A stretch of DNA of 64,000 nucleotides from Rotaria socialis. Its lineage: Eukaryota; Rotifera; Eurotatoria; Philodinida; Philodinidae. The number at the start of each line of letters is the position of its first letter. Position 1 is the first letter of the stretch. The notes below the pieces were generated by a model. It saw nothing but the letters and a program-made list of their open reading frames with translations, had not been told where the DNA came from and did not search any database. The translations under genes and the position numbers were made by a program. The stretch lies in the NCBI GenBank assembly GCA_905331475.1, contig CAJNYU010001115.1:186001-250000 (forward strand), in the 5' to 3' direction. Of the stretch, positions 37,301 to 50,803 are shown in pieces.

Positions 37301-39823
37301 ATGCATACATATACGTATTGCAATCGAATACCCCCTACTGTCCATCATCATGATGAACAGCAACTTCGATTATTCATCATGCCATCTTAATATTAGGTCA
37401 TTTAGGACGACGGCTCTGTTCCAGTTCAACTACCACGATATTGAAACAGTAGTATTCATGTCAGAGGACACACGACTCAACTTTCGACTTGTCTTATATT
37501 TTCAAAAGTTAATATCAATAATAAAATGGATAGATTTCTTGTCGTCCGAAAACTGAATTTGATTGATTATGACAATCCATACGAATGATTTACTGACAAA
37601 GGCAAAAGATAATTATTGAACAAAAGGTGTGAAAATAACGAGACCACCATGATGTTTTAAAAGAGAAGAATATTTTCTATGATTTTCATTTCGTCATTTA
37701 GAGTAACTGTTGTAAATACGAAATAGAAAATTTTCCTTTTGAAATTAAAATTTTTTTCTTGTTCGCTCCAGATGGTGTTATCATTTTCGAATACATTAGC
37801 ATTCGTGCTGTCAGAGAATAATTCATTAATATTGCTCATTATTGAACCTGCTAGTCAAATTAAATTTAAATGTCTAAAGAAAATCACTGCATGGACGAGA
37901 ATAATATTGGGAATCTTCCTATGCTGATTACAATTCTTTTAAATTAACACATAAAGAATCACTACTATCAAAGAACTAATCTTGAAAAAAACGCTGACAT
38001 CGGGTCAGAAATATTTTTGTTCGAATGCGCCCTCAGACGCGGTTGCTATCAAAAAAATGTGATAGGAAAATAGACAAACAAGCGGGTGAGATGGTTTTCT
38101 GTATACTCAAAAATATCATCATGCATGCTCTCTATGAAATGGTAAACACTTGGTACTGTAATTTTTCGAAGATCGTTTGCATGAATGTAAAAATTCGACA
38201 GTTGAGTTTATCAATAATGGCTATGAATATAACTTTTAATTAATGTTTTGAAGTTATTTGAGTGAGAGAGAAAAACATGAACATATCAGCACTGGTCTGT
38301 AATTTTTTTTTGATAATAAAACAACTAAGTCAATAATATGTGAAATGATAACATTTGCTTTTATCAATATATCTAATCAATGTGTTCGCTTTCTGTATTT
38401 TAATTTGATATTTAGAAATTTCTTTATTTGTGATTGATTTAGAAAATAAAAATAAAATTATTCTTGGCATTATGTAGTGCTGTCAATAGATAAAATAGTA
38501 AAGCTGAATTTTCATGTATATCGATTATCCGAATTCCATAAAAGTGATGTCGCTAGATTTATACATTAATATTAATCTCGAGAGATTCATAAAAATAGTT
38601 TTGTTATCAATATAGGAGATCCTTCGAAGTCAATAAATGCATTCAGTTGAATCATAAATAGAAATCGTGTCTTCAAAAGTAATCTTAAGGATTTGTATTG
38701 ATTTTAATGTCTAGTGCTCGGTGCTGCTTCTGAACAATATTCGAATAAGTAAGCCAATCAAGCTGCCTTTGAACTCGGATTTTAAACATTTTCTTTGTGA
38801 AGTCACTTGTATATCCGATTTAACGGTGAAAATCGATTGAGTAACGTTTGCTTTTAAATCCGATGGAACACAACATAGAGACATGACTGATTCTGCTCAC
38901 TTTCTATTTGGAATGAACCTATTTTGAATCACAGGATGAGAATGATTTCACTTTTATTTATTTCAGTTTAGAGATCTATTTAAAATATTGTGAAGTTTGC
39001 CAAATGAAACAACTTGGGGATTTTTCAACTGGCATTTCGCCCATAAAAAAATGTTTCGAGCGTCATAAAAATTCTCCTATAGGTTTATATTTATGAGCGT
39101 TCTCTGTTATATTTATGAAACTATTCGATAGTTAGTTTTATACTTCATATTCACGAAAAACATTTTCCCCCAATAAATAGATTCAAAAAAAAAAACGTCA
39201 TATTCTCGGATTATCTTAGATTCCAAATCGCACACAAATGCCCTTGCAAACAACTGTTCCACTCCCATGTGTGTCGTGCAGGTTGACTACAAGCGCGCTA
39301 TTACTCACTGATATGAATAGGGCATCATAAGATAGAGTTGATCACTTAATATTGCACATGTTCGTGTAACAATTACCTCAATGCACCCTGTATCAGTGAG
39401 TCACGGTTAGTATTTATTCTAACGCAACGGATTATTGATAGTTATTCCGCAAAAATTGCAATTCTTAACTAATAAAATATTGTCAAATTTTCGATTCGAA
39501 ACATTATTGAAAAAAAATTCAAAATATGCATCTTGCCCATTTCATAACTAGTTATATACAAGTACTTAATATCTAAACATTAAGTCTTAACGACACAGAT
39601 TGTTTAACGAACAAGTATAAATTATTTTTTTTTCTGAACAAAACAAAAAGAAAGAACAAAAGAAAAAAAAACAGAATCATCAACGCATCACAAAGAGCTC
39701 ACTTTTAACCTGCCCTAGTATTGGTTTTGGTTTTTACGTACAAGAGAAAGAAACGAAGGACACATTCACGCATACATTGAACAAAAGAAAAACGAAGCAA
39801 CAAATGACAACTATCTGATCTTA
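34370..39823. other. 5.4-kb gene-free spacer between tandem GATA genes
   Basis: No supported gene. It holds a (TG)n run at 34425-34451, TGATAAG sites at 34551 and 34610, AAG/GAA runs near 35160-35196 and TA runs at 36310-36331 and 36822-36837. As the upstream region of one GATA gene and downstream of the other, it is a likely place for enhancers; that is inference. Confidence 0.5.
34551..34616. promoter_or_regulatory. Pair of TGATAAG (GATA) sites upstream of the first GATA gene
   Basis: TGATAAG occurs at 34551-34557 and 34610-34616, about 180-250 bases upstream of the start codon of the - strand GATA gene. Each is a consensus WGATAR site, and the two share an extended match (ACTGATAAGA). Binding is inferred. 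Confidence 0.45.
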
Positions 39824-42392
39824 TCACGGTTGGGAGTCAGTAGTAGCAGCCGTAGTTGCAATTGTTGGCAGTACAGTGGAATGATGTTCTTCACCATTAG
39901 CTACATTATTTGTTATCGATGAACCTGTAGACGAAAGAGGGGATGATACAATTTCTCTCGCACAAAGTTCAGCATCAAAAACAACAGACGACATATCGGA
40001 TTGTTGCTGCTGCTGTTGATATTGAACAACATTCGATTGTTGAGATGAAAAACGATGATGTTGCTGTTCAAGTGCTGTAGCATATGGATTATGTCGATGA
40101 TGACCAAGATGAGAATGAGGATGTTGTGAAAATAAATCATTTCGTACTGAATTGTAATCATGATGATATGTTCCTGGTCGTCCGAGATCTAATCGAAAAT
40201 AAAATATTATTCTTTAGCGTGACACTTTCATTTTCGATTTAGTTTTACGTGTTGTTGCTAAACCATAATCAAGAGTGGCCTCCGATGCACAAGGTGCTGG
40301 ATCTTTCATTGACGATGTTGTATTAATATGTTTATTATTATTATTATTATGTTTAGATTTCGAATTTGGATTAGCACCGGAACTACTTCCATTAGTACTT
40401 TTCGGTTTTCGACGACGAGTTTGAATACCAGGCTTAACCATATTCAATGGACGTGCAATCTAATATGAACTATTGACTCGTTAAAACAGTAGGATTAATG
40501 AAAATCCTACCTGATGAAGTTTATAGTATAATCCACATGCATTACAAACGGGTTCACCATCACTATTTCGTCGCCATAATGTTGTATTTTGTGTTTGACA
40601 ATTCGCACATTGTAAACCGGAACGACGCGCACCTGATAGAGCCTAATCAGACACAACAACACATAAGAAGTTATTTCGAATAAATTAAAGGAATGTGTAC
40701 TTGTTTATGAGCTGAATTAGTCGATGCATTATTAACTGACGAAACAATATCATCCTTGAAAAAGAAAAAGAAAATTTTGTTTCGTAAAAAAAAGTGACGT
40801 TCGAAATAATGAGATGTTTACTGATTGTGTTCGATGAAATGGTGGTAGTTGATTTTGAGAAATATTTGTATCATTACCATTATTTGAATTTATTTTCATA
40901 GTCGGATAAGGTGAATAATGTGAATCAGAAGTGCCCAGTGCAAGTGAAGATAATGCTTTCGATGGATTATTTCGACGTGACAAAGGTGCTGTTGTTGTTG
41001 ATGATGATGATGATGTTGTTGTTGATGGATGATATAGTTGATTTGGATGAATAGAATGATGATGAGGATAATGATTCGTTAACGATGCTACATTTGGTAA
41101 ACAAACGGGATCAGCTATTGGAAGGCCAGTTTCCATAGTTGAAGCTCGAGGATGATCGTCATCTTCCTATAAACAAAAGCAGTTAGATGAAAATACTTGA
41201 TATTTTTCATTTACCGAACGTCGTATTAATCGCGTTAGTGGTCGATTGGAACCATTAATTTTATGAAATAAACCGCAAGCATTGCACAAATAATGACCTG
41301 TACCATCACGGCGCCATAATGGTGTTGATATAGCTCCACAATTTACACATTCGCGACCGTCAGTTGTATCGTAATAGCCATCTAAAAAGATTACGATGAA
41401 AAATTTATATAAATAATGCCAGAAAACTTACCTATACATTGAATATATGAATTAACACCAGTATTGTCATTCCAAAATGGTATTTGATCAGTATTATTAG
41501 ACAATTGTGTTGGCTGAAGAAATGTTAAATCATTTAAATTCGATGCTGATGTTGGAACATAACCATTTGGTAATCCATAATATGGTTGAGGTTCATTGGA
41601 TGTCCATCCTTGATTAACACCATTTTCATACACAGGATTATTTGGCGAGGTCGATGAACGACGTGTTGTACTGGTACCTGCTACATATCGATTTCCTTCA
41701 TCATACGGTGAATGACGATAGTCCGATTGTGAAGTATGATGTAAAGTAAAACGAGGTGAGGAAAGCGATTGTTGATGATGATTATTGGGTGTTGGAGGCG
41801 AATAAAGTGCTATGAAAAAAAGAAAAAAGAAAATTATTTTTCAATTAAATTTTAACTTTTTTCCTATTACGTTGTTGTAGATGTGGATAGTTTTGTGAAT
41901 GATGATGTGCTTGAAGATGATCAACCCCATTGACTAATTCGTCTCCATAATATGCTACTGTTTCAGCATACGACAATTGACCTGGCTGTTGAAATTGATT
42001 TGAAAATGAAGGTGATTCTTGAAAAGAATTCAAATACAAAACAAAAATTCTTTTTTTTTAATTCAAATTTTACCATTCGCCGATGGATACTGTTCTTGTT
42101 GTAAATCATTTGAAGAAACAGTATTTATATTTGTTACTGTTGTTGTTGTTGATGATGATGGTTGTTCGGAATAAATAGTGACTTGTTGCTGCTGCTGCTG
42201 CTGCTGTTGCTGTTGTTGTTGTTGTTCGTTATGTTGAGTAGAATTTCTCAATGATATTTGACTATTTGTTGAAGATGACGTTGAACCACTTGCATTTGAA
42301 AGACTACTATTATCTTCATCTTCAACATTTTCATTTTTAATAATCCTTGTCGACAAAGATTTTTCATCAATTGGTGTCCAAGAAGATGACAT
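39824..42392 (-). CDS. GATA1/2/3-type transcription factor with two canonical fingers
   Basis: Nine exons (42392-42074, 42017-41871, 41809-41432, 41381-41215, 41166-40822, 40754-40701, 40642-40511, 40459-40249, 40188-39824) join to 705 residues. The N-finger at 293-317 ([34 protein letters not shown]) and C-finger at 482-506 ([29 protein letters not shown]) both have the C-x2-C-x17-C-x2-C form, with [19 protein letters not shown] after the second. That is the layout of animal GATA1/2/3 factors. About 115 His/Ser/Thr-rich residues plus a small 18-codon exon separate the fingers, far more than in vertebrates. A polyglutamine run lies near residues 57-72. The donor at 40248 is chosen because it keeps phase and leaves a typical 60-base intron. 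It is the paralogue of the GATA gene at 32857-34369. Confidence 0.93.
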
Positions 42393-45300
42393 GTTGATAA
42401 AAAGACGATGTCACTAAAGATAACAAATAAGAATGAGAACGATTATCCTTAAATAATGTCTTAGTCGCTTTTTTTGTTTTTCTCTTCGTTCTGAATATTT
42501 TTCTTTTTCTTCGCCTTAAAATGTCATTGGCTATGATGACATATTTTTTCTAATTGGTCCAAAGAAGCTTACCGTGGGACGAAAGGAATGAAAGTGAGAT
42601 CATCGGTGAGTTTTTCTAAAAACTTAGCTGTTCGACTAGATGTACACATCGAATAAACTGTTTTTTTTATTATTCTGATGATGACGATGATGATGATGAT
42701 CGTGCTTGTGTAGATGATAAGCTCTCTTTTGATAAGACCCATGCTTCTCTCCCGTTCTTTCAACGATTTTTCTTTATTTCACTCTTCCTGCGTCTGCTGC
42801 TCCCATTCCAAGCGGGGGCTACAAAACTTTGATAAAAATTATCGCTTGTCTGTGGTTGTAAAACGACACTCATCACAATGAGGGAGAGAAAAAAGATAGA
42901 GCTGCATTTCACTCACATTCATTTTCAAAAAGAGCAGCATCAGTCAAGACGTACGGCAATAATGATAGAGGTGAGAACATGCAACAAATAGATTTAACTC
43001 TTTACGATTTTTGATTTCGACTTTTGTTCTCAGCTATGCTTATTTGTTACGGATATACTAGTTATTATGTATGTTACCTTTTCAGAAATGATGATAGTCG
43101 TTAGCTCGACGCGTATTGGCCAAAAAAAAGTTTTTTTTCTTAAGTGCCTATGTGTGTGTAGTAGTGTTGTGTGCGTTCAAGTTAAATAAAAACTCGGAGT
43201 GGGGCGGCAAAGTATGATTTTTCTCTCCGTGCCTCTCCTTTCTTCTCTCTTCTTCTTCTTCTTCTTCTTCTTCTTCTTCTTCGTATTCTCCACTGCTGCT
43301 TGCTGCTGCCGTCATTGTCGACATCGCTCTTCTCTTCTTTTTTTTTTCGCTCTCTACTCACAAGCACAAGCGCTCCTTTCAAACAAGGCAGCGCCCATAT
43401 AGCCACCACTTATAATTGTTTGGAAGTGAAATATGCGCACATGCACGGCGTGCTATATATATTTGTGCGCTCTCTTGCTTTCTCCTGTCTCTATGAAAGT
43501 CTTCTTTCTTTTTTCCTTTTTGCTTTGTTAAAATTAGATTTTCAAGGAGGTTGACTCTCGAAAACAGATCGACAGGTGCATTTGTCTACATACGCGTGTA
43601 AATGTAACTAAATCCGTGATGGATGATCATGATTTTATGGTTTAATGACATTGGAAATTGCCTTTTTTGTTTCGCCTTCTCTCTTGTTCTCTCTCTCTCT
43701 CTCTCTGCATCGCTCGCTTGCTCGTATTGTCTCTTCTTACGAGATGATGAGGTGCGAAGGATCAGATTTAAAAAATCAACACACTTGCCGAAAATAAGAA
43801 AAAAAGAAAGATCCATATAAAAATATTGATTGTTCTTCTTAGGGCCTTCAATTACTCTCTTTATTTATAAATCGATTCAAGTTGAAATTTATGGCCAATT
43901 TCTTTTCGTTTTTTTTTTCTAACTACAGCAGCTAGGTCAATATGTTATCTATGCTGACCTCGTTTGTCTCCATTATTTGAAATATTGAGGAAGAAAAAAA
44001 CATATAAGAAATGTACATTTACGTATAAAACCTTATTTGCTGCATTCGAATAAATACTTTCTAACAACCAATGATTATTACTTTTTTTTTCCTGTTACAT
44101 CAGAGAAAAAGAAAAATGTATATAGAAAAAAAACACTGTCTACACTGCGCTTTTTTGCTGTTATCAGTAAAAGCAAATAGAAACGACACATACCTCTTCG
44201 TTTTTCTCTCTCTCTCTCTGTTTCACTCATGCTCTGCGCTGTTTGGATGCGTACTTTAGCTTGCATTCTTTTTTTTATGAAGTCACAGCGAAGAGCAAAT
44301 ATTGAAAAGAGAGCACAACCAGTCAAGAGCAGAGTAAATAAAGCAAGAGAGATAACGAAGACAAGCTTAAACATATACACAAATCAACACACCGGTTCTT
44401 ATTCGTTTCTCTCTCTCTCTCCCTCTCTCTCCCTCTTGTTGTTGTTCTTCTTCTTCAACTCTCTTAACTATTTATGAACGACGATCAATAATCTTTTTGA
44501 CTAGAGCATTGCTATAAATTTGTCTATGATGATCGATTGATTTTCATGTAGAAAAGAATGTATAAACAACACATCCGAAAAAAAATGTTATAATCAAAAA
44601 AAAGAACTACAGCATCAATGAAGAATGAAATGGTCCATTACACGAATTACTCACCGATAATAATAGTAGACAGTCCACTGACATCGTCTTTGTGTCTGAT
44701 CATAGCTCATCGCCTTTTTTCCCTCTCTCGTCGAGGTATTTTGCCCATGAATATCATACACATGTATCAATGTATGTGCCTGGACTGAAATAGAATGAAA
44801 TTGGATATCTATCATCAGTTATTTTTCTTCATATTTTTTTTTACGAAGCCAGATGATCGAACTAATATATAAAGATCAAGGTCAGAACAGTTCAATGCTA
44901 GTTGATGCATAGTGAAATGAACCTGGATGATGGTACTGTTGCCTGCCCGGACTAGTTGGACATAAGTTTCTTTTTTTGCTTTATTTTAGTATCTGAATAC
45001 GTACCGAATAGGAGTGTGCAACCGAATGACTGACTGGCACGGTGGCCGTACTCTTATTATCTAAATTGTGTTATTTGGATAAGATAACTCGATTGTACGA
45101 GAGAAGGTTGCGCATTTTTTGTTTCTTTCACTCCTTGTATTCTTTTGCTTGTTCCTATATATATTTATTATAGTGTAGGATAGACTTGCAATGAGGCGTA
45201 ACGTACAAAAGTAGAATATAGCAGTACGTGCCCTGTTTTCTCAATAATTTATCTTCCTGTTGAATATTCAAAAGTAAGAAATTATCACACACAACTAAAC

Positions 45301-46606
45301 ATGTTAAATAACAACTATTCATTAGACAGAAGCAAAAAGAATATTTTCTTATTCAAAACAAAGTCTCATATTATATTCAACTTTTAGTTGATGGACACGT
45401 ACAGATGCCAATGATAAATTAACAACCTTCCTACAATAAATGAGTTACTCGCATCAAAATACGTTTCAGTCTCATTTGTCTCAAATACATCAAAGCTAAA
45501 AAATGGCTCATATTACTATTACGACTTCAATTAACAATTTTGAAGTTTTACATGAAAATTCCACGATTGATTTTCAAAATTCTACCTTACTCGACACAAA
45601 TTTATTAAATACAATTAAAGTTACATTCGATATATATATATATATACTTATAATAAGAATCGTGTGCTTCTAATTGATTGATTGGAATCGAAAACAAACT
45701 CATCGGTGATATATATTTTCTTTTCTTTTTTTATGGAACATTAGTTTTAACAAACAATCACAAAAAACGATACTTTCATCAATCATTTCTTTCGATGGTT
45801 TTAAATAAACAAAAGTAATCATAATCTTGGAATCATCAGAAAGCAGAACACAAAAAAGAAAAAGACAAAGTCCGATGTAATCAAACATTGATTTATTTGA
45901 CTAAAGTCAGTGCGTGTGTGTGTGTGTGTACCAATTTGTAGTATACGAATATAGTCACAATGACAATTGTTGAACTTTCACATTGTCATTGAATTTATGA
46001 CCTGAAATATTGACAACAGTAAATCAAGAGAGCAATAGAAGATTAATGATGTAAAAGAAAAGTTTAATAGAAATCAGCTGTCAGTTAAATATATTTTTAT
46101 TGGCGAAAGAATGCTTTCGAATGATTAACGAGCGATCAAGAGTTAATTCAAAAAAAGATTGCTTGAAGTTTTCGATAATCCTTTTACATTTGAGGTCCAA
46201 TAATAATAATTCAAAACCAGTTGAATGTTTTCGCAAATCTTCTTTGTTAACCTTATTTCTGGCCATAAAAACGAAGTTTTTTCGCCAGTAGGATATGTAA
46301 TTCTAACCGACCGGCACCTGCCCTCATATCCCCTATTGACAAATGACTTGCAGAAGACTACTGACCAGTATACTATTTTCTCATTTCGGTTCTTGCAAAT
46401 AAGAAGTTTCAAAAAAAATCAAACTATCGCAGCAAACATATTGATGAAAAATAAAAATAATAGTATTCGCTTATTTAAGATCACAACGCAGCACGATTGT
46501 ATATTTTTTTTTATCGAATGATTGAATTAAAACAAATGCGCCAACAAATATAAAAAGCAAAAATTTGTTTAATAACTAAAAATAAGGCCAAATTAATAAA
46601 TAAGTC
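42393..46606. other. Gene-free region between GATA and GANAB genes
   Basis: The part next to the GATA start holds clustered GATA sites. Further on are a GATGAT run (42675-42700), CTT/TTC runs (43250-43282), CT-rich tracts (43680-43705, 44205-44220, 44405-44435) and a (GT)n run (45910-45929). Open frames here are low complexity. I see no gene. Confidence 0.55.
42715..42843. promoter_or_regulatory. Cluster of GATA sites upstream of the second GATA gene
   Basis: TGATAAG occurs at 42715-42721 and 42730-42736, and TGATAA at 42830-42835 faces TTATC at 42839-42843, forming TGATAAAAATTATC. The cluster lies 320-450 bases upstream of the start codon of the - strand GATA gene. Auto- or cross-regulation is inferred from position. 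Confidence 0.5.
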
Positions 46607-49600
46607 TCAGGATATAGTCAGTGTCCAATCGGATGTTACCAATGGACCAGGTCGTCGAATAACGAGTGTATGTGTTGCAGCTTGATAGCTGTGAAGTGGA
46701 GTGGCTTGTTTATCACCTGAATTAATTATCACTTTATTTGGTTTTTTCGGATAGCCAACTATAATAATACGTTCAATCCAAGCTTCTGTTACAAATTTAG
46801 ATGAAGTATCAAGAGATCTAAAATAAAGTCATAAGAATTTAATGAAATCGCAGGAGAAAGATGTCAAGCGTACTTTGAACGAAGTTCATTATTTTTAAAT
46901 ATAAAACGACGATAGACTAATTGACGTTTTCGTCTATAATCATAAGTGTAACCATCGTCCATATATAATTCACCTTTTGCTTCGAGCTAAATAAAAACAT
47001 GAAGATTTGATTTCGTCTGAGATGAATTTTGAGGGGATCTCTACAAGAAATCAATTTTTATAATCGAAATAGTATACATACATATCGATCGAGTGTAACT
47101 ATTAAAGTAATTGGATCATTTAAGGCAACCATTGAAGAACGTCGTTTTCTTAATCTTCGTGGAATGATGATACCACCTAATTGATACGCAGGAATCTGAA
47201 GACAGAAAAAGAATCAATTCACTTCTTTTGTTTACAATATTACTACTTACCGATTCCATATTGACATTTATCAATACTGTTTCAGAGCCTTTATACGAAT
47301 TAAATGTTCGTAAGTCATACCAAATCTTTTTTGGAGAAAAATAGAAATATAATATCTTAACTTTTATTTTCATCTTACTGTATTTTCACCGGGAAAATAA
47401 ATTGAAATTTGATTAGTATCAGCATCAGTCACAGGATAGACAAGAAGACCATTCCCTGAATCAGATATATCTTTCAAGTGAAGGCTTTTTTCTCGGACTT
47501 CAACGATACGTACCAATCATAAATGAGTCTTCTGTTTTAAATGTATTTTTATCTTTCGGAAAATTTGCCCACAATGGTAACATCGGTGGTATTCCTTGCC
47601 GTTCTTGCTTATAAAATAAAGTATACCAATAAGGTAAATAGGTATAACGTTCTTCAATAGATTGTCGTATAAGTCGTGTATTATCATTACCAAATAGCCA
47701 TGGTTCACGACGTGTTGTATCGGTATGTGCATGTTCACGATAGAACGGTTGATATGCTGCAGCCTTAAAAGTACAGAAAATTCAATGCGGCTTCTGTTCG
47801 AACTCAACATACTTGATACCAGCGGACAAGTAATTTCGGATCGGGATTTGAAAAGAATCCTCCAACATCAGCTCCAATGAAACCAAAACCAGTTACTGAT
47901 AAACTTAGTAGCATTGGCACAGTTACTTTTAAATGACTCCATTGTGCTGAATTATCACCTGTCCAAACAGCTGCTGTACGTTGTGAACCAGCAAAGAATG
48001 AACGTGTTAATAAAAATGGACGGACATGTCCGTGCGAACGATTCACAAGACCTTGAAATGTTGACATGTGTTGAAGCATGCCATAGAGATTATGTACTTC
48101 ACGATCTTCCCATCCACCATGATGAACAAGATCTTTTGGAAATGTTATTTCTGGACCATTGAATACTGAGGGCTCATTCATATCATTCCATAGGAAAAGA
48201 TTTTCTGTTGAACCTTTATAATTTTCCAATAAATATCGTTGAGAATACCATTGAGAAATATTTGGATTGAAAAAGTCAAGCCACATCGAAGAACCTAATA
48301 ACCAAAAAGGCAAAATCTCTTTTCAACAAATTTCATATCGTTTTCTTTCACCTGGCCAACACGATCCTTCATAATCTTGTCCATCTTTAGTTTTAACAAA
48401 ATATCCTCGTGCTTTTGCTTCACTATAAATGTGGTATGCATCATCTTTTTTTATATGTGGATCAGATATTGTAACGAGTTTCCTTCGATAGAGAGCAATA
48501 TCATTTTGTAATTTTTCTGGATTAGGAAATTTCGTTAGGTCCCATGTAAAGTATCGTTTGCCATTTGTATGTTCAATATCAAGCCAAATAACATCGAGTG
48601 GAATTTGGTGTTGTTCAAAGCCGTTTAGAACACTAAACGAGATAGATTCTACTATGAATATTATTTGTTTTTAATATATAATACCCTCGAACATCGTCTT
48701 CATCAATATAATTCCAACGACATTGATGATAGGCAATCGCCCATAGCTAAGCAATAGAAAATTAGTCTTGAAAAACGATTCCATAGGATTCATACCGGCG
48801 GTAGTGGAGCAGCACCTGTAATAGTTGTATACTGTTTAAAAATATCTCTTGATGTCGGACCCATAAAAAAGAATCCATCGAATATCCCTGCTTCAAACAT
48901 CCAATGCGTAGTTACTTCTGGTATTCCAATATTGTCAGTGATCGGTTTTGTAGCTGTTGAAAATAAATTCTAAAAATAATCGATCAGTCAATTAAGTTAT
49001 TTGTTTCAGCGTCTCATCGTATTTAAATTCGATACAACTCAACGTATTCTAAAATTCCATAAACGATTCATAACTCTACGTCTGTCATATGTTATGAACT
49101 CAACTTGTGCATTAGAATTAAAGTAAAAATATTAGATAAGACAAATTGAATTTTTGATCAATTAATATATCAATACTTACTTTATTATAATTAACATCGA
49201 TCCATCCTTCGGCTGCATTCATCCAAAAGAAGCCAACAGTAGCATGTTCACTAGAATCAATGGAAAATTTTTCTTCGTATTATTTTAATAAAAATGATTT
49301 TACTTATGAGCTAGCATATATGGAACTGAACCATAAAGAGCCATTGGATTTTGAAGATCATATTCAAAAATATCAACATTATAAAGACGATATGGATCAC
49401 CATCACTAAAAATAGCAACGTCGATTCTGATTTTTTTTAAAATAACATATAAGTTTTTACTGTGTAGATCGAAGTGAAAATGCATCAGCATGTTCAGGAA
49501 TACCATAAACATTTTCAAAATTAATAAAATTGACATCCACACCGATTGATGATGGGCCTTGAAAAGAATTTCTTTATGATCTATCAATGATAGGCAACAA

Positions 49601-50803
49601 AAGATGTTTACCATATGGTTTCGAATCCTTATGAGTTTTGAATGTTTCTTCCCACATACCATCTTCGCTCTAGGCAGACAAAAAATGTTGACGCTAAAGG
49701 CTTTGCTAATAAAATCGAATTCAACGTAACGTATCATCTGCTTCTTAAGATAACAATTGATTAACATTGAAATCAATTCGTTTTTTTTCTGCAAGTGACA
49801 TTGCACCTGTAGGCTTCACCTGGCGCAAAACTATCGAACAGTTTATCAACGACAAACAACTGTTGATGATCTCATAGTAATCTTTACGCGACAGAGAAAA
49901 TTTACTTTGTTCCTCATATCAGGCTCTTCTGTCGCTGTGTATCGTTAATAGACACTCAAAGTTACTGAAGAATGAAATACAACTGCCAATAAAAAGCGAA
50001 AAGAACTCAGCTTCTTTTTCATTAATCATAATACTAAGTATTAAATAGAATTCACCTAGACCTGTCATCTACTAACATCGTTATCAGTTGTGGTTTTATT
50101 TGATCTATTAATAAAACAAATTCATCATTGTTTATGTTATGAAGTACAAATATACTCTTACTGTGGTTTTTTCCGATAATGTTCAAAGTTAAACAAATGT
50201 TTTGAATTCACACTTATCACAAACATATCATTAGTAAATAGATCCAATCGGAATGGTTTCACATAAAGTAGAAATCTAGCTGCTTTACCAAAACTACCTT
50301 GAATTTGATTTCCATCCAAGTGTGTTATATTCATACTGAAAAAAATTCATATAGAATTTTCTAGTTTTGATAGAATTAGCCTTACTCAACAAGTTTAGGT
50401 TCACCGACGAGACTATGTTTGACTTCATAGCGTTGTCTTATTGGATTTCTTTCATTGATTTTAACACGCAGTGAATTATGTTCAAGTGTAAAAATATCTA
50501 GTTTGAATTTGATATGAGATTTTGTATTATCAAGAAGTAGACATCGTAAATGTCCACTTTTCACTATTTTTATTGTATTAAGATCTATTTCATATGATGA
50601 TCTATCTGGTTTATACTTCCGTTGTCGTCTAATTAAAAATTCATTTATTATCATGATACAAAAATTGAGTCGGAGAATAGTTACCGACAAAATCCACTTT
50701 GTTCACATGTTTTAAAATCACTACGATCAACATTTTCAATGGATGGGATATTTAATACAAATAGGATAACAATGTAATGTACTAGATAAAGAATTTTTTT
50801 CAT
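46607..50803 (-). CDS. GANAB: Glucosidase II alpha subunit (neutral alpha-glucosidase AB, GH31)
   Basis: Eighteen exons from 50803 to 46607 join to 909 residues (human GANAB 944): 50803-50685, 50628-50386, 50335-50162, 50104-50077, 49669-49612, 49557-49461, 49405-49304, 49250-49181, 48969-48796, 48746-48685, 48632-48352, 48294-47813, 47763-47514, 47455-47379, 47325-47251, 47195-47082, 46986-46874, 46817-46607. It trims the inner glucoses of N-glycans in the ER with a beta subunit. A signal peptide ([17 protein letters not shown]) leads to [55 protein letters not shown], the nucleophile motif [29 protein letters not shown] with the acid/base Asp, and GADVGGFF. The ending SDWTLTIS matches the family C-terminus. 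The spliced exon after 49460 was set at 49405, since the alternative leaves a 34-base intron. The 407-base intron 50076-49670 replaces the acidic linker of vertebrates. Confidence 0.95.
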
